Below are positions 8,673-18,834 of a DNA stretch of 64,000 nucleotides, piece by piece. Both the position numbers and the translations under genes were made by a program. Numbering within the stretch: position 1 is the first letter of the stretch; every line of letters starts with the position of its first letter. The DNA lies in assembly GCF_013283195.1 (NCBI RefSeq), contig NZ_JABEKT010000003.1, forward strand, positions 442,994 to 506,993, given 5' to 3'. The notes below the pieces were generated by a model. That model did no database searches and was not told the origin of the DNA. It was given only the letters and a program-made list of their open reading frames with translations. This DNA comes from Ensifer adhaerens. GTDB lineage: Bacteria; Pseudomonadota; Alphaproteobacteria; Rhizobiales; Rhizobiaceae.

Positions 8673-9634
8673 TCGCGGAGCGTTCCCGTAACCGCCTTGA
8701 GCGCAAACTCAAGGATGCGCTCGGCGAGGTGATCTGCCGAGCGCTGGAAGAACCAACCGTCGTCGAGATCATGATGAACCCGGATGGGCGGCTTTATGTT
8801 GAACGCCTCGGCGAGACGGTTGTCCCGCTTGGGAGAATGGACCGCATCGCCGTCGAGATCGTCATTGGCAGTGTCGCGCACGCAATTGGTCGTGAAGTCG
8901 ATGAGCAAAGCCCAATTGTCTCCGGCGAACTGCCAATCGGCGGCCACCGATTTGAAGGACTGCTGCCGCCGGTCGTGGCTGCCCCCTCGTTTTCGATCAG
9001 GAAGAAGGCAGTCAGGCTGATACCACTCGAAGATTACGTGGCAGCGGGCGTCATGACCGCGCGGCAGGCGTCGGTTCTAACGCACGCTGTGAAGGCAAGG
9101 CGCAACATCGTCGTCTCCGGGGGCACCGGATCCGGCAAAACTACGCTTGCAAACGCGTTGATCGCCGAAATCGCAAGGCACGCGCCGGCGGACCGGTTGG
9201 TCGTGCTCGAAGACACTGCAGAACTGCGTATCGTTTCGGAAAACGCAATTGCGCTTCGCTCCACCGACGACGTTGATTTGGCCCGCTTGCTCAAGAGCAC
9301 GATGCGGCTCAGACCCGATCGGATCATCGTCGGAGAGGTCCGTGACGGCGCAGCGCTTTCTCTGCTCAAGGCATGGAACACCGGACATCCTGGAGGGATA
9401 GCGACCGTTCACGCCAACTCGGCGCGCGCTGCCTTGAGGCGTCTTGAACAACTGACGGCCGAAGTCAGCCAGCAATCGATGCATGCCGTTATCGGCGATG
9501 CCGTCGACCTCGTGGTCCAGATTGAGCGTGTGCCGACCGGCCGTCGGGTCGCGGAACTCCTGAATGTCGTCGGCCATGACGGTACGGCCTATCAGTTCAC
9601 CTCAGACGACGGAGAGAAGCGCCATGCAGCATGA
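8669..9634 (+). CDS. trbB: Conjugal transfer ATPase TrbB
   Basis: 321 residues, a VirB11-type hexameric ATPase of the mating-pair-formation system. Walker A is [16 protein letters not shown]. The Asp box ([11 protein letters not shown]), Walker B region ([16 protein letters not shown]) and His box ([13 protein letters not shown]) follow in order. It is cytoplasmic and powers pilus assembly or switching to substrate transfer. The ATG at 8669 overlaps the traI stop, and the end overlaps trbC by 11 bp. Confidence 0.95.
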   Translation: MIAERSRNRLERKLKDALGEVICRALEEPTVVEIMMNPDGRLYVERLGETVVPLGRMDRIAVEIVIGSVAHAIGREVDEQSPIVSGELPIGGHRFEGLLPPVVAAPSFSIRKKAVRLIPLEDYVAAGVMTARQASVLTHAVKARRNIVVSGGTGSGKTTLANALIAEIARHAPADRLVVLEDTAELRIVSENAIALRSTDDVDLARLLKSTMRLRPDRIIVGEVRDGAALSLLKAWNTGHPGGIATVHANSARAALRRLEQLTAEVSQQSMHAVIGDAVDLVVQIERVPTGRRVAELLNVVGHDGTAYQFTSDDGEKRHAA

Positions 9635-10001
9635 CAGACGCCTGCCTGGGATTGGTTGGTCGCTCCTGATCTTTGCCGCAACTATCGTACCTGCGCACGC
9701 CGGATCTGGCGGCGGCCTTCCCTGGGAAGGGCCGCTCGAGCAGATCCAGCAATCGATCACCGGTCCGGTCGCCGGTTTCATTGCGCTTGCAGCCGTTGCT
9801 GTGGCCGGTGGAATGCTGATTTTCGGCGGCGAGCTGAACGACTTCGCCAGGCGGTTGATGTACCTCGTCCTCGTCGCCGGCATCCTGCTTGGCGCCACCC
9901 AAATCGTCGGCCTCTTTGGAGCGACTGGCGCAACGATTGCCGGCGGTGTCGAACTGCCCAACCTCCACACATATTGCGGTGGAGGGCAGGCAAATGCATG
10001 A
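9624..10001 (+). CDS. trbC: Conjugal transfer pilin TrbC
   Basis: 125 residues. An N-terminal signal peptide ([14 protein letters not shown]) precedes two hydrophobic helices ([20 protein letters not shown] and [20 protein letters not shown]), as in TrbC/VirB2 propilins. It should form the mating pilus after processing. GGAG lies nine bases before ATG. The gene overlaps both trbB and trbD. Confidence 0.92.
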   Translation: MQHDRRLPGIGWSLLIFAATIVPAHAGSGGGLPWEGPLEQIQQSITGPVAGFIALAAVAVAGGMLIFGGELNDFARRLMYLVLVAGILLGATQIVGLFGATGATIAGGVELPNLHTYCGGGQANA

Positions 10002-10293
10002 ACCCATTTGTCAGCTCGCCAGAAACCGTATCCACCGTGCACTGTCGCGACCCAACCTGCTTATTGGAGCTGACAGGGAACTCGTGCTGATTGCCGGGCT
10101 TGGAGCGGTAATCCTGATCTTCGTTGTGCTGACACTCTATTCGGCAATCATCGGGTTTGCAGCCTGGACCATAACGATCGGCGCCTTGCGGTGGATGGCA
10201 AGGATCGATCCCGCCATGCGTCGGGTCTATCTGCGCCATATATCCTTTCGCCGGACGTATCGGCCAACGTCGACCCCTTGGCGTGGTCTTTGA
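9994..10293 (+). CDS. trbD: Conjugal transfer protein TrbD
   Basis: 99 residues with two adjacent membrane segments ([20 protein letters not shown] and [16 protein letters not shown]), the VirB3-like layout of TrbD, an inner-membrane part of the mating pore. GGAGGG precedes the ATG by seven bases. The start overlaps the trbC stop and the next gene begins 6 bp downstream. Confidence 0.9.
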   Translation: MHEPICQLARNRIHRALSRPNLLIGADRELVLIAGLGAVILIFVVLTLYSAIIGFAAWTITIGALRWMARIDPAMRRVYLRHISFRRTYRPTSTPWRGL

Positions 10294-10299
10294 GGAACG

Positions 10300-12789
10300 A
10301 TGATGGCCACTCTGCGCCCCTTCAGAAACCGAGCACCTTCCTTTGCCGATCTGGTTCCTTACGCAGCCCTTATCGACAACGGCGTCATTCTTTTGAAAGA
10401 CGGGTCGCTGATGGCGGGGTGGTACTTCGCCGGACCTGACAGCGACAGTGCGACCGATCTCGAACGGAACGAGATTTCACGGCAGATCAATGCCGTCCTG
10501 TCGCGCCTTGGCTCGGGCTGGATGATCCAGGTCGAAGCTGTGCGCATGCAAGCGACAGACTATCCGTCAGTCGGCAGCTCGCACTTCCCCGATCCCGTAA
10601 CCAAAGCCATCGACGCCGAACGCCGGACACACTTTGAGAGTGGACAGTCACATTTCGAAAGTCGACATGCACTGATCCTGACCCAGCGGCCAGATGAGCC
10701 GCGCCGACACGGCCTCAGCCGCTACATCTACGCCGATGACAAGAGCCGGCACAGATCCTACGCCGATGGCGCACTCCAACTCTTCGGCGCGCGCATCCGC
10801 GAACTTGAGCAGTATCTCGCCAACATCATTTCCATTCGCCGAATGAGAACGCATGAGACGGTGGACAAAGGCGGTACGCGCCCCGCACGCTACGACGAAC
10901 TCTTCCAGTTCATTCGCTTTTGTATTTCAGGCGAAAACCACCCGGTCCGTCTCCCCGAGATCGCCATGTATCTGGACTGGCTGGCTACGGCCGAGCTCCA
11001 ACACGGCCTGACCCCAGTCGTTGACAACCGGCGCGTTGCGATCGTCGCGATTGATGGGCTGCCGGCTGAAAGCTGGCCTGGAATACTCAACGCACTCGAC
11101 CGGATGCCGCTATCCTATCGCTGGTCCTCTCGTTTCATTTTCCTCGACCCGCAGGAAGCGCGAGAGCGGCTCGAGCGGGCGCGAAAGAAGTGGGCTCAGA
11201 AAGTGCGCCCGTTCTTCGACCAGTTGTTCAAGACCGACAGTCATTCGATCGACCAGGATGCGCTGGCCATGGTCGCTGAAGTCGAGGACGCCATCAGTGA
11301 AGCGTCTTCCGAACTCGTCGCCTACGGCTACTACACCCCGGTGATCGTCCTGTTCGACGAGGATGAAGATCGCCTGAGGGAAAAAGCCGAAACGGTGAGG
11401 CGTATTGTTCAGGCAGAGGGTTTCGGCGCGCGTCTTGAAACGCTGAATGCGACGGATGCTTATCTCGGCAGCCTGCCGGGGAACTGGTATTCCAACGTGC
11501 GCGAACCGCTTATCAACACACGCAACCTTGCTGATCTGTTGCCCTTAAATACAGTCTGGGCAGGCAACCCTGCAGCACCATGCCCCTACTTTCCTTCCTC
11601 CTCTCCACCTCTGATGCAGGTCGCGTCAGGATCCACGCCGTTTCGCCTGAACCTGCACGTCGACGATGTCGGCCATACATTGATCTTCGGGCCGACGGGA
11701 TCGGGGAAGTCGACATTGCTCGCACTGATCGCGGCCCAGTTCCGACGGTACCAGGGAGCGCGGGTCTTCGTCTTCGACAAGGGGGGGTCGATGCTGCCGT
11801 TGACGCTCGCCGTTGGCGGAGGTCACTACGACGTCGGCGCCGACGAAGGCCAGACCAACCTGTCATTTTGCCCCCTTTTCGAGTTGGAAGGGGAAGAGGA
11901 TCGTGCCTGGGCCTGCCAATGGATCGAAATGGTCTGCGGCCTCCAGGGGGTGACGATATCGCCGGAGCAGCGAAACGCGATTGCGAGACAGATCGAGCTC
12001 ATGGCCAAGGCACCGGGCCGCAGTCTCTCTGATTTCGTCAGCGGGGTGCAGTTGAGGGCGATCAAGGATGCCTTGAGATACTACACAATCGACGGGCCTC
12101 TCGGACATCTATTGGACGCTGAGACCGATGCATTGTCGCTCGGCTCCTTCCAGACATTTGAGGTAGAACGGCTGATGACCATGGGAGAGAACGGGCTGGT
12201 TCCCGTCCTTACTCATCTATTTCGCCGGATCGAAAAGCAGCTTTCGGGTGCACCAAGCCTGATCATTATAGACGAAGCCTGGCTGATGCTCGGGCACCCG
12301 CTCTTTCGCGACCGTATCCGCGAATGGCTCAAGGTGCTGCGCAAGACCAATTGCGCCGTGGTGCTCGCGACCCAGTCAATTTCTGACGCCGAGCGCTCAG
12401 GGATCATCGACATCCTTTTGGAAAGTTGCCCCACCAAGATATGCCTTGCCAACGGAGCTGCGCGCCACCCCGGCGCACGCGAGTTCTACGAGCGCATCGG
12501 CTTCAATGAACGGCAGATCGGCATCATCGCCAATGCCGCTCCCAAACGCGAATATTATGTCACATCTCCAGAGGGACGGCGGCTGTTCGAAATGGCGCTT
12601 GGCCCACTCACCCTTTCGTTCACAGGCGCCTCAAGCAGGCAAGACCTGAAATCCGTGCGCGCCCTTCACATTGAATACGGTGCGGACTGGCCCAACCACT
12701 GGCTCAAGATGAGAGGTTTGCACGATGCGCGAATTGATCCGCGGCAGGACGATACGGCTGATCGTCATGTGTGCGATTCCGGCGGCTGA
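10300..12789 (+). CDS. trbE: Conjugal transfer ATPase TrbE
   Basis: 829 residues, a VirB4-type ATPase. Walker A is FGPTGSGKSTLLALIAAQF, Walker B is LIIIDEAWLMLG, and a conserved ATQSISDAERSG segment follows. It powers assembly of the transfer channel at the inner membrane. Two adjacent ATGs (10300 and 10303) follow GAGGAAC. The C-terminal tail overlaps the start of trbJ by 65 bp. Confidence 0.95.
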   Translation: MMATLRPFRNRAPSFADLVPYAALIDNGVILLKDGSLMAGWYFAGPDSDSATDLERNEISRQINAVLSRLGSGWMIQVEAVRMQATDYPSVGSSHFPDPVTKAIDAERRTHFESGQSHFESRHALILTQRPDEPRRHGLSRYIYADDKSRHRSYADGALQLFGARIRELEQYLANIISIRRMRTHETVDKGGTRPARYDELFQFIRFCISGENHPVRLPEIAMYLDWLATAELQHGLTPVVDNRRVAIVAIDGLPAESWPGILNALDRMPLSYRWSSRFIFLDPQEARERLERARKKWAQKVRPFFDQLFKTDSHSIDQDALAMVAEVEDAISEASSELVAYGYYTPVIVLFDEDEDRLREKAETVRRIVQAEGFGARLETLNATDAYLGSLPGNWYSNVREPLINTRNLADLLPLNTVWAGNPAAPCPYFPSSSPPLMQVASGSTPFRLNLHVDDVGHTLIFGPTGSGKSTLLALIAAQFRRYQGARVFVFDKGGSMLPLTLAVGGGHYDVGADEGQTNLSFCPLFELEGEEDRAWACQWIEMVCGLQGVTISPEQRNAIARQIELMAKAPGRSLSDFVSGVQLRAIKDALRYYTIDGPLGHLLDAETDALSLGSFQTFEVERLMTMGENGLVPVLTHLFRRIEKQLSGAPSLIIIDEAWLMLGHPLFRDRIREWLKVLRKTNCAVVLATQSISDAERSGIIDILLESCPTKICLANGAARHPGAREFYERIGFNERQIGIIANAAPKREYYVTSPEGRRLFEMALGPLTLSFTGASSRQDLKSVRALHIEYGADWPNHWLKMRGLHDARIDPRQDDTADRHVCDSGG

Positions 12790-13522
12790 TCCAACGATTG
12801 CGTCGGCTGGAAGCGCTACGGGAGCCGCAACGGAATGGACGCAGCTCGCCAATAATGCGGAGCTGATCAATCTTCTACAGAAATCGGGCGTCCAAATCGA
12901 AAATCAGATCAAGCAGATCACACAGCTTGCCGAGCAGATCCAGAACCAGTTGAGGATCTACGATAACATGCTGCAAAATACCGCTCAGCTACCAAAGCAC
13001 GTGTGGGGTGATGTTGCGGCCGACCTTGGCGCACTCCAGAAGGTCGTAACCGGCGGACAGGCCATCGCCTTTTCGATGGGCAACGCGGACGACGTTCTTC
13101 GGCAACGCTTCAAGAGCTACGCACAGTTCCAAAGTGAGCTCCCGGAGGGAGAGACCTTTTCCTCAACCTATCAGAGCTGGTCGGACACGAACCGCGAGAC
13201 ATTCGCCGGCACCTTGAGGGCAGCAAGCCTGACGTCGAAGCAGTTCGACGACGAAGAGGCAACGATGCGGTCGCTGCGCGACCTTTCCGAAACGTCCGAC
13301 GGTCAGATGAAGGCAATCCAGGTCGGCCATCAAATAGCGGCCGAACAGGTCGCCCAAATGCAAAAGCTCAGAGGGCTCGTCTCTCAGCAGATGACGATGA
13401 CGGCGACATGGTACCAGACGAGCCGCACCGACAGGGATCTCGCCCAGGCGAGACGCGAGCGCTTCTTCAACGCCCCGATCAATGGCATCCCGCCCGGCCA
13501 AAAAATGGAGCCGCGCTGGTGA
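12725..13522 (+). CDS. trbJ: Conjugal transfer protein TrbJ
   Basis: 265 residues, a VirB5-like minor pilus/adhesion component. A short hydrophobic N-terminal segment (RLIVMCAIPAADPTIASA) should act as export signal, followed by a long, mostly helical, Gln-rich body (QIENQIKQITQLAEQIQNQL). The C-terminus PPGQKMEPRW is typical of this operon position. It starts inside trbE and its stop overlaps the trbK start. Confidence 0.88.
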   Translation: MRELIRGRTIRLIVMCAIPAADPTIASAGSATGAATEWTQLANNAELINLLQKSGVQIENQIKQITQLAEQIQNQLRIYDNMLQNTAQLPKHVWGDVAADLGALQKVVTGGQAIAFSMGNADDVLRQRFKSYAQFQSELPEGETFSSTYQSWSDTNRETFAGTLRAASLTSKQFDDEEATMRSLRDLSETSDGQMKAIQVGHQIAAEQVAQMQKLRGLVSQQMTMTATWYQTSRTDRDLAQARRERFFNAPINGIPPGQKMEPRW

Positions 13523-13680
13523 GCCGACTTAGGATCGTTTCCGCGTCGGCGTCGGCGTTGACGGTGGCGAAAACCGTCTGGCGCCCTGGCGTCAACCGGG
13601 CGCACGCCACAGAACGCTGGGCTGCCTTCTCGGGCCAAATCCAACGCGAGGTTCCTCCTGACTTGGAGATGGATCCATGA
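13519..13680 (+). CDS. trbK: TrbK-like entry-exclusion protein (short)
   Basis: 53 residues from a GTG that overlaps the trbJ stop, with GGAG eight bases upstream. Position between trbJ and trbL and the segment HATERWAAFSGQ ending in EMDP fit TrbK, which blocks redundant mating. The N-terminal region (SASASALTVAKTV) is only weakly hydrophobic and has no lipobox Cys, so membrane anchoring is doubtful. The protein may have diverged or lost function. Its stop overlaps the trbL start (ATGA). Confidence 0.6.
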   Translation: MSRLRIVSASASALTVAKTVWRPGVNRAHATERWAAFSGQIQREVPPDLEMDP

Positions 13681-14861
13681 TGGAACGGATATGCAACTGC
13701 CGAGCGGGTGTGACTGTTCTCATTTACCTCATCCTATGCGTGACCTGTGACGGTGCTTTGGCTCAACAAGGTCGTGTTCTGACCGAGCTCGAGAACCAGG
13801 TGGTGACGGCCGCCCGCGGCTGGCAGGAGACGGTCATGGCGGCTGCCCGCTCACTGTTTTGGATCCTGGCTGGTATCGAGGTTGCGGTTGCGGCGATCTG
13901 GCTGGCGCTACAGACAGCGTCACTCGATAGCTGGTTTGCCGAACTTACTAGGCGCGTCCTTTTCATCGGTCTGTTCGCCTTCGCGCTCGAACAGGGACCT
14001 GATTTCGCAAAGGCAATCGTCGATAGCCTTTTTCAGCTTGGAGCACAGGGCGGGTCCGCATCTCCTGCTGCAATCTTTGATGCCGGTATTCAAGTGGCAT
14101 CCAAGATGTCGACGCAAGTCCAGTTTGGGCTTTTCGAAGACAACGCGTTGGCGATCGCCGGGGTGTTTGCAATGGTCGTGGTCGTCGTCGCCTTTTCGTT
14201 GGTGGCTGCGATCTTCGTCTCCGTGATGGTCGAGATGTATGTGGGCCTTATGGCGGGCATGATCATGCTCGGACTTGGAGGATCCTCCTACACAAAGGAT
14301 TTTGCAGTCCGCTATCTCGTCTATGCCTTCAGCGTCGGCCTGAAGCTGATGGCGCTGGTGATGATCGCGCGGATCGGATCGGATGTTTTGCTCGGACTTG
14401 CAAATGCGCCTGTCTCCCAGTCCGACCAGTTCATCACGACGCTTGCGATCGCCGGCATCTCGGTGGTTGTCTTCATCATTGCAATTTACGTGCCCAACAT
14501 CCTGCAGGGTGTGGTCCAGGGAGCCTCCGTGACCGGCGGGATGGAAGCCGTCCGCCACGGCGGGCAGGTCGCGTCCTTTGCCCTCGGAGGAGGCTTCCTT
14601 GCTGCGGGCGGGGCAGCCAAGGGACTTGCGGCAGCAAGATCGGCTCATGCTTCTGGTAGCTCGGCAACGGCCTCGATCCTTCGAGGCGTTGGATCAGCAC
14701 TCGCGACGTCGACGAGCGCTGCCGCATCTGCCGCAAGGGATAAGGCCATCGGCGCACCGGGTGCTCATGCGGCATCCCTGATGGGCCTTGCCAACGCCAA
14801 GCTCGATCAGGCGCCTGGTACATCCCAACCCGCAACGCGTCCGGCAGCAAAGCCGAATTGA
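13677..14861 (+). CDS. trbL: Conjugal transfer protein TrbL
   Basis: 394 residues, a VirB6-like polytopic inner-membrane protein. A signal-like N-terminus (TVLIYLILCVTCDGALAQ) is followed by about six membrane helices, for example FAMVVVVVAFSLVAAIFVSV and TLAIAGISVVVFIIAIYVP. The C-terminal 100 residues are soluble and rich in Ala, Gly and Ser. It forms part of the inner-membrane channel of the mating pore. Confidence 0.92.
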   Translation: MMERICNCRAGVTVLIYLILCVTCDGALAQQGRVLTELENQVVTAARGWQETVMAAARSLFWILAGIEVAVAAIWLALQTASLDSWFAELTRRVLFIGLFAFALEQGPDFAKAIVDSLFQLGAQGGSASPAAIFDAGIQVASKMSTQVQFGLFEDNALAIAGVFAMVVVVVAFSLVAAIFVSVMVEMYVGLMAGMIMLGLGGSSYTKDFAVRYLVYAFSVGLKLMALVMIARIGSDVLLGLANAPVSQSDQFITTLAIAGISVVVFIIAIYVPNILQGVVQGASVTGGMEAVRHGGQVASFALGGGFLAAGGAAKGLAAARSAHASGSSATASILRGVGSALATSTSAAASAARDKAIGAPGAHAASLMGLANAKLDQAPGTSQPATRPAAKPN

Positions 14862-14882
14862 AAGCGAAAAGGAAATCGGTCG

Positions 14883-15545
14883 ATGGTATTGAGGCATGAC
14901 CCCGAGAACCCTTATCTCGCCGCACGCCAGGAGTGGAACGAGCGCTACGGCTCCTATGTGCGTTCGGCAATCGCCTGGCGGGTGATCGGGGTCACCAGTC
15001 TGGTCATGGCAACGATCGGCTTTGGATATGCGCTCTACCAGAGCACCGAGGTGAAACTCGTTCCCTACATTGTCGAGGTAGACAAACTCGGAACGTCGGT
15101 AAACGCGGGCTTTCCTGAACAGATCGCTTACGCCGACGCTCGCGTGGTGCGGGCGACACTCGGCAGCTTTATATCCAGCTTCCGGTCGGTAACCCCCGAT
15201 GCGGTTGTGCAGAAGCAATATATAGATCGGACCTATGCGCTGCTACGCACCGCTGATCCTGCAACGGAGAAGGTCAATGCCTGGTTCCGCGGCAATTCAC
15301 CCTTCGAGCATGCCAGGCGCGCAACAGTCGCCGTTGAGGTCAACAACATCGTCGCGTTGTCGAACCAGACCTACCAGATAGATTGGACGGAGTTCGAGCG
15401 CGACCGCAAAGGCAAGGAGACCGGATCCAGGCGGTTTCGGGCAATAGCAACGGTAACCTTAACCGCGCCGCAGGACGAAAACGTCATCCGCCTCAATCCG
15501 ATTGGTCTCTACCTCAAGGATCTTGATTGGACGGCGCAGCTCTAA
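14883..15545 (+). CDS. trbF: Conjugal transfer protein TrbF
   Basis: 220 residues, VirB8-like. A cytoplasmic N-terminus ([18 protein letters not shown]) leads into one membrane helix ([17 protein letters not shown]), then a periplasmic domain ending [11 protein letters not shown]. VirB8 proteins nucleate the transfer complex in the periplasm. AAGGAA precedes the ATG. Confidence 0.93.
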   Translation: MVLRHDPENPYLAARQEWNERYGSYVRSAIAWRVIGVTSLVMATIGFGYALYQSTEVKLVPYIVEVDKLGTSVNAGFPEQIAYADARVVRATLGSFISSFRSVTPDAVVQKQYIDRTYALLRTADPATEKVNAWFRGNSPFEHARRATVAVEVNNIVALSNQTYQIDWTEFERDRKGKETGSRRFRAIATVTLTAPQDENVIRLNPIGLYLKDLDWTAQL

Positions 15546-15564
15546 ATATCACCGGGAGGAAAAC

Positions 15565-16368
15565 TTGGACCAAGCACGCATGATAGCAGTCACGCTTGTG
15601 GGGATCCTCACAGCCACGACAGCGGGCGCCGAGACATTGAACGCCAAGGAGGCGAAGGCCTCCTTGCTGTCTCAGAAATGGCGCGGTTCTAGTGGGGTAA
15701 TCACGAACGGGCCTGACGGGAAGGTCGTTTTCCTTTACGGCGAAACCCAGCCTTCAGTCGTCTGCTCGCCACTCCAGGTCTGCGACATCGAACTGCAGTC
15801 GGGCGAGGTCGTGCGAGACGTTCTCGTCGGTGATACGGTCCGGTGGAAGATCGAACCAGCAACGTCGGGGGCGGCCAACGGCCAGGCAATCCATCTCGTC
15901 GTCAAACCGTCGGAATCCGGCCTCACGACCTCTATGGTCGTCACCACCTCGCGCCGGACCTATCACATCCAGCTGAAATCCCATCCTACCCAGTACATGG
16001 CGCGCGTCGGGTTCGAGTATCCATTGGATATGACGGGCCGACTTGCCGACATAAATGCAAGGCTCGATGCCGGATCAGGCGGGCAGGCATCAGAGAGGCT
16101 GGATTTTGCCTACTCGATCCGGGGCCGTGCATCCTGGAAACCGACACGGGTCTATTCGGACGGCCAGAAAACCTACGTCCAGTTCCCAAAATCCATCCGG
16201 GGGATGGATGCACCGGTTCTTTTTGTCATTTCTGGAGGCACAGACAGGTTGGTCAACTACAGGATGAAGGACGCCACGATGGTCGTCGACTTCAACATCG
16301 AGCGCGCCGTTCTCGTCTCCGGCGTCGGCTGGCGGCAGGAGAAGATCACCATTGCAAGGGGAAGGTAA
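15565..16368 (+). CDS. trbG: Conjugal transfer protein TrbG
   Basis: 267 residues, VirB9-like periplasmic protein that binds the outer-membrane core. Signal peptide [20 protein letters not shown]. The body contains the family segment [21 protein letters not shown] and the C-terminal beta domain. The TTG start at 15565 is chosen because GGGAGGA lies just upstream. An ATG at 15580 would still leave a full signal peptide. Confidence 0.9.
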   Translation: MDQARMIAVTLVGILTATTAGAETLNAKEAKASLLSQKWRGSSGVITNGPDGKVVFLYGETQPSVVCSPLQVCDIELQSGEVVRDVLVGDTVRWKIEPATSGAANGQAIHLVVKPSESGLTTSMVVTTSRRTYHIQLKSHPTQYMARVGFEYPLDMTGRLADINARLDAGSGGQASERLDFAYSIRGRASWKPTRVYSDGQKTYVQFPKSIRGMDAPVLFVISGGTDRLVNYRMKDATMVVDFNIERAVLVSGVGWRQEKITIARGR

Positions 16369-16372
16369 GCCG

Positions 16373-16819
16373 ATGCGCTCGTTAATCCACCTCACCATGG
16401 CCATCGCTAGCCTCAGCGCGTGCCAGCAAACGCCTGACCCCGCCCTTGTACGATCGGAAAAGCAAGAGATTTCAAGCGCTGCTCAAAGCGCAATTGCCGG
16501 CGATATGGCCCGCCACCTTGTCGACGCGTTCGGCACCAAGCCAACGGATATCTACTACGTCGCAGAAAACGGGAGCGATCGTGCCGTCGCAATTGAGACC
16601 GCTTTGCGTCCCTGGGGTTTTAAGTTCCTTGCCGTTACCGGCACGCTCAGTGAGCGGAAAAACGCGGTACCGATCACTTACGACATCTATCGCTTCGAAA
16701 GCACCCTACTCGTGCGTCTCATGACGCCACAAACCACGTTGAGCCGGACCTACGAGGTATCTCTTACCGGCGCTCGTCCCTCAAGCCCAATTGCTATCTC
16801 GCGTTCGGTTGAAGGGTAA
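16373..16819 (+). CDS. trbH: Conjugal transfer lipoprotein TrbH
   Basis: 148 residues. The N-terminus has a lipobox (SLSAC, Cys at residue 17), so it should be an outer-membrane lipoprotein, the VirB7-like role of TrbH. AAGGGGAAGG precedes the ATG, and the gene starts 4 bp after the trbG stop. Confidence 0.88.
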   Translation: MRSLIHLTMAIASLSACQQTPDPALVRSEKQEISSAAQSAIAGDMARHLVDAFGTKPTDIYYVAENGSDRAVAIETALRPWGFKFLAVTGTLSERKNAVPITYDIYRFESTLLVRLMTPQTTLSRTYEVSLTGARPSSPIAISRSVEG

Positions 16820-16825
16820 ATTCTG

Positions 16826-18103
16826 ATGGTCCAATCACTTCAACTGACGTCGAGAGAGCCTGCTGGTGTGCAGCGCGTCAACCGATTACCGCTTGTTGTC
16901 ATTGCCGTTCTGTTGGTGACCTTCCTGGCGGTGATTTTCTACGGACTTTCTTCGCGCGGTCTTTCCAAAATCGGCAACGTCGGCATCGAGGGCGCCTCCG
17001 ACGGATCAGCCTCGTCGTATGCCGAGCAACTCAAGAAGGGCATCAGCGATGGGATCATCGGCGAGCCAGCGGTAATGCTGCCGGCTCAAGCGCCGCCGCT
17101 TCAATCCCCCGAAATCGCGCAGTCCGATGAAGGAATGGTTGCACGACATAAGGCCGGCGCGGACATGAGGCCGGAAGTCGAACGCGAGACCGAGCAAGAC
17201 TGGTTACAGCGACTTGCCCGCGAGCACAGGCAACAGCGGTTGCGCGAACGCCAGAGACACGAAATGGCCCGTCTACAGGCACATCAGGCTGCGTTCGATT
17301 CTCCACTCACTGTCGACATCGCACAGCGATCCTCGCAGCAGTTTGAGCAAGGAACAGACCTTGCGGCAGGCAACGCCGCAGGTAGCAGCGCGAAGGATCT
17401 CTATTCGGCAGCCCTGGACGCGGCAATCGGAGATGATCGCAATCGTCAGTCTTCAAAGCAGGCGTTCCTCAACGCCGACATAAAGGAACTCGGTTACCTG
17501 CCAAACCAGGTCGTTCCCGCCCAATCTCCCTACGAGCTCAAGCGCGGATCGGTCATACCCGCCACTTTGATAACCGGCATAGTCTCGGACCTGCCCGGAC
17601 GCATCAGTGCTCAGGTCAGCCAGCCAGTCTTTGACAGTGCCACGGGTCGCCATCTCCTCATACCGCAGGGCGCTCGGCTGTTCGGCCGTTATGATTCGGA
17701 TGTTACGTTCGGGCAGTCGCGCGTCCTGGTGGTTTGGACCGACCTCATCTTTCCGAACGGTTCGACCTTGCAGATCGGGGGCATGGCCGGAACAGATGCC
17801 GCGGGCAATGGAGGTTTCAGGGACAAGGTTGATCGGCACCTGCTGCGCACGTTCGGATCGGCGGCGTTGATCGCAATGATTGGCGCGGGCATGGATATGT
17901 CAATGCCCCAGGATAGGACCGAACATCGGCGCGACAGCGCTTCTGATGCTGTACGGCGCAGTTTTTCGGAAACCTTCGGGCGCATGGCAGAACGAACGAT
18001 CGGCAAGAACCTCGACGTCCAGCCGACGCTTCGTATTCGCCCGGGCTACCGTTTCAATGTCCTTGTCGACCAGGACATCGTTTTCCCCGGGGCCTTCCGC
18101 TAA
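16826..18103 (+). CDS. trbI: Conjugal transfer protein TrbI
   Basis: 425 residues, VirB10-like. One membrane helix near the N-terminus (LPLVVIAVLLVTFLAVIFYG), a long Gln/Arg-rich periplasmic linker (about residues 100-160), then the conserved C-domain with YELKRGSVIPATLITGIVSD and GYRFNVLVDQDIVFPGAF. It spans inner and outer membranes and couples energy to the pore. Last gene of the trb operon, ending 14 bp from convergent traR. Confidence 0.94.
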   Translation: MVQSLQLTSREPAGVQRVNRLPLVVIAVLLVTFLAVIFYGLSSRGLSKIGNVGIEGASDGSASSYAEQLKKGISDGIIGEPAVMLPAQAPPLQSPEIAQSDEGMVARHKAGADMRPEVERETEQDWLQRLAREHRQQRLRERQRHEMARLQAHQAAFDSPLTVDIAQRSSQQFEQGTDLAAGNAAGSSAKDLYSAALDAAIGDDRNRQSSKQAFLNADIKELGYLPNQVVPAQSPYELKRGSVIPATLITGIVSDLPGRISAQVSQPVFDSATGRHLLIPQGARLFGRYDSDVTFGQSRVLVVWTDLIFPNGSTLQIGGMAGTDAAGNGGFRDKVDRHLLRTFGSAALIAMIGAGMDMSMPQDRTEHRRDSASDAVRRSFSETFGRMAERTIGKNLDVQPTLRIRPGYRFNVLVDQDIVFPGAFR

Positions 18104-18117
18104 CGCGCCCAACGTCG

Positions 18118-18834
18118 TCATATCAGAAGATTGCGAGCAGCGGCCGCCGTCGCCTGCGAAAGCTTGTAGACGCCGAGCTTCAACTTTGCAGAGTCCACAT
18201 GAAACCGCACGGTCCCATATTTTATGCCCAGTATTTCGGCGATCTCAGAGAAGGTCTTACCGTCCGCTGACCAACGCAGACATGCCGTCTCAACGCAACT
18301 CAAGTCGAAGAGGTGACGGCCCTCGCCAAGTCGATCACGGGTGGCAATCCTTGCGTGAACGTAGGCTGCTGCAGTGGTGGCCAGTGCCGCCGTCTCCCCC
18401 ATAAGAAAACCGTCCGGCGACTTCTGAGAGGAGGACGCGAATGTCACGATTGCGATCCGACCGAAACCTGTCGAGATGGAAACGGATAGTCCAGATTTCA
18501 GATCGAAATCGGCGGCCTCGGTGTAAAAGCGTCGCAGCTGCGGGCAGGCACGCGATCGCACCGCGTCGAGCGACCACCGAAAAGCTTTCGTCCCACGCTT
18601 TGCAGCGGTGATGACCGGATCGATTGTCATATAGCCGCACGAGAAATAGCGCCTTTGCCACTCCATCGGATAATTGCTGATTGCGTAGTTGTCCGTTTGA
18701 TGAGAATGGAAATAGGCATAGCAGTCAAACCCGGCCGATCGGGCCAGGTGAATGAGTGCCTCGCGGAGTGCCTCGTCACTTGTGGCGGCCTCACAGACAT
18801 CAATCAGGCGTTCAAAAATCCTACGTTCATTCAT
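18118..18834 (-). CDS. traR: Quorum-sensing transcriptional activator TraR
   Basis: 238 residues, LuxR family. The AHL-binding pocket residues are visible in MEWQRRYFSCGYMTIDPV and KAFRW (Trp, Tyr, Asp, Trp pattern), followed by the C-terminal HTH (TFSEIAEILGIKYGTVRFHV). It should bind the TraI signal and switch on conjugation. ATG 18834 is preferred over an upstream TTG at 18864. No traM anti-activator gene is adjacent. Just upstream is ATCTGCACA (18855-18863), which looks like half a tra box. Confidence 0.93.
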   Translation of the reverse strand: MNERRIFERLIDVCEAATSDEALREALIHLARSAGFDCYAYFHSHQTDNYAISNYPMEWQRRYFSCGYMTIDPVITAAKRGTKAFRWSLDAVRSRACPQLRRFYTEAADFDLKSGLSVSISTGFGRIAIVTFASSSQKSPDGFLMGETAALATTAAAYVHARIATRDRLGEGRHLFDLSCVETACLRWSADGKTFSEIAEILGIKYGTVRFHVDSAKLKLGVYKLSQATAAAARNLLI

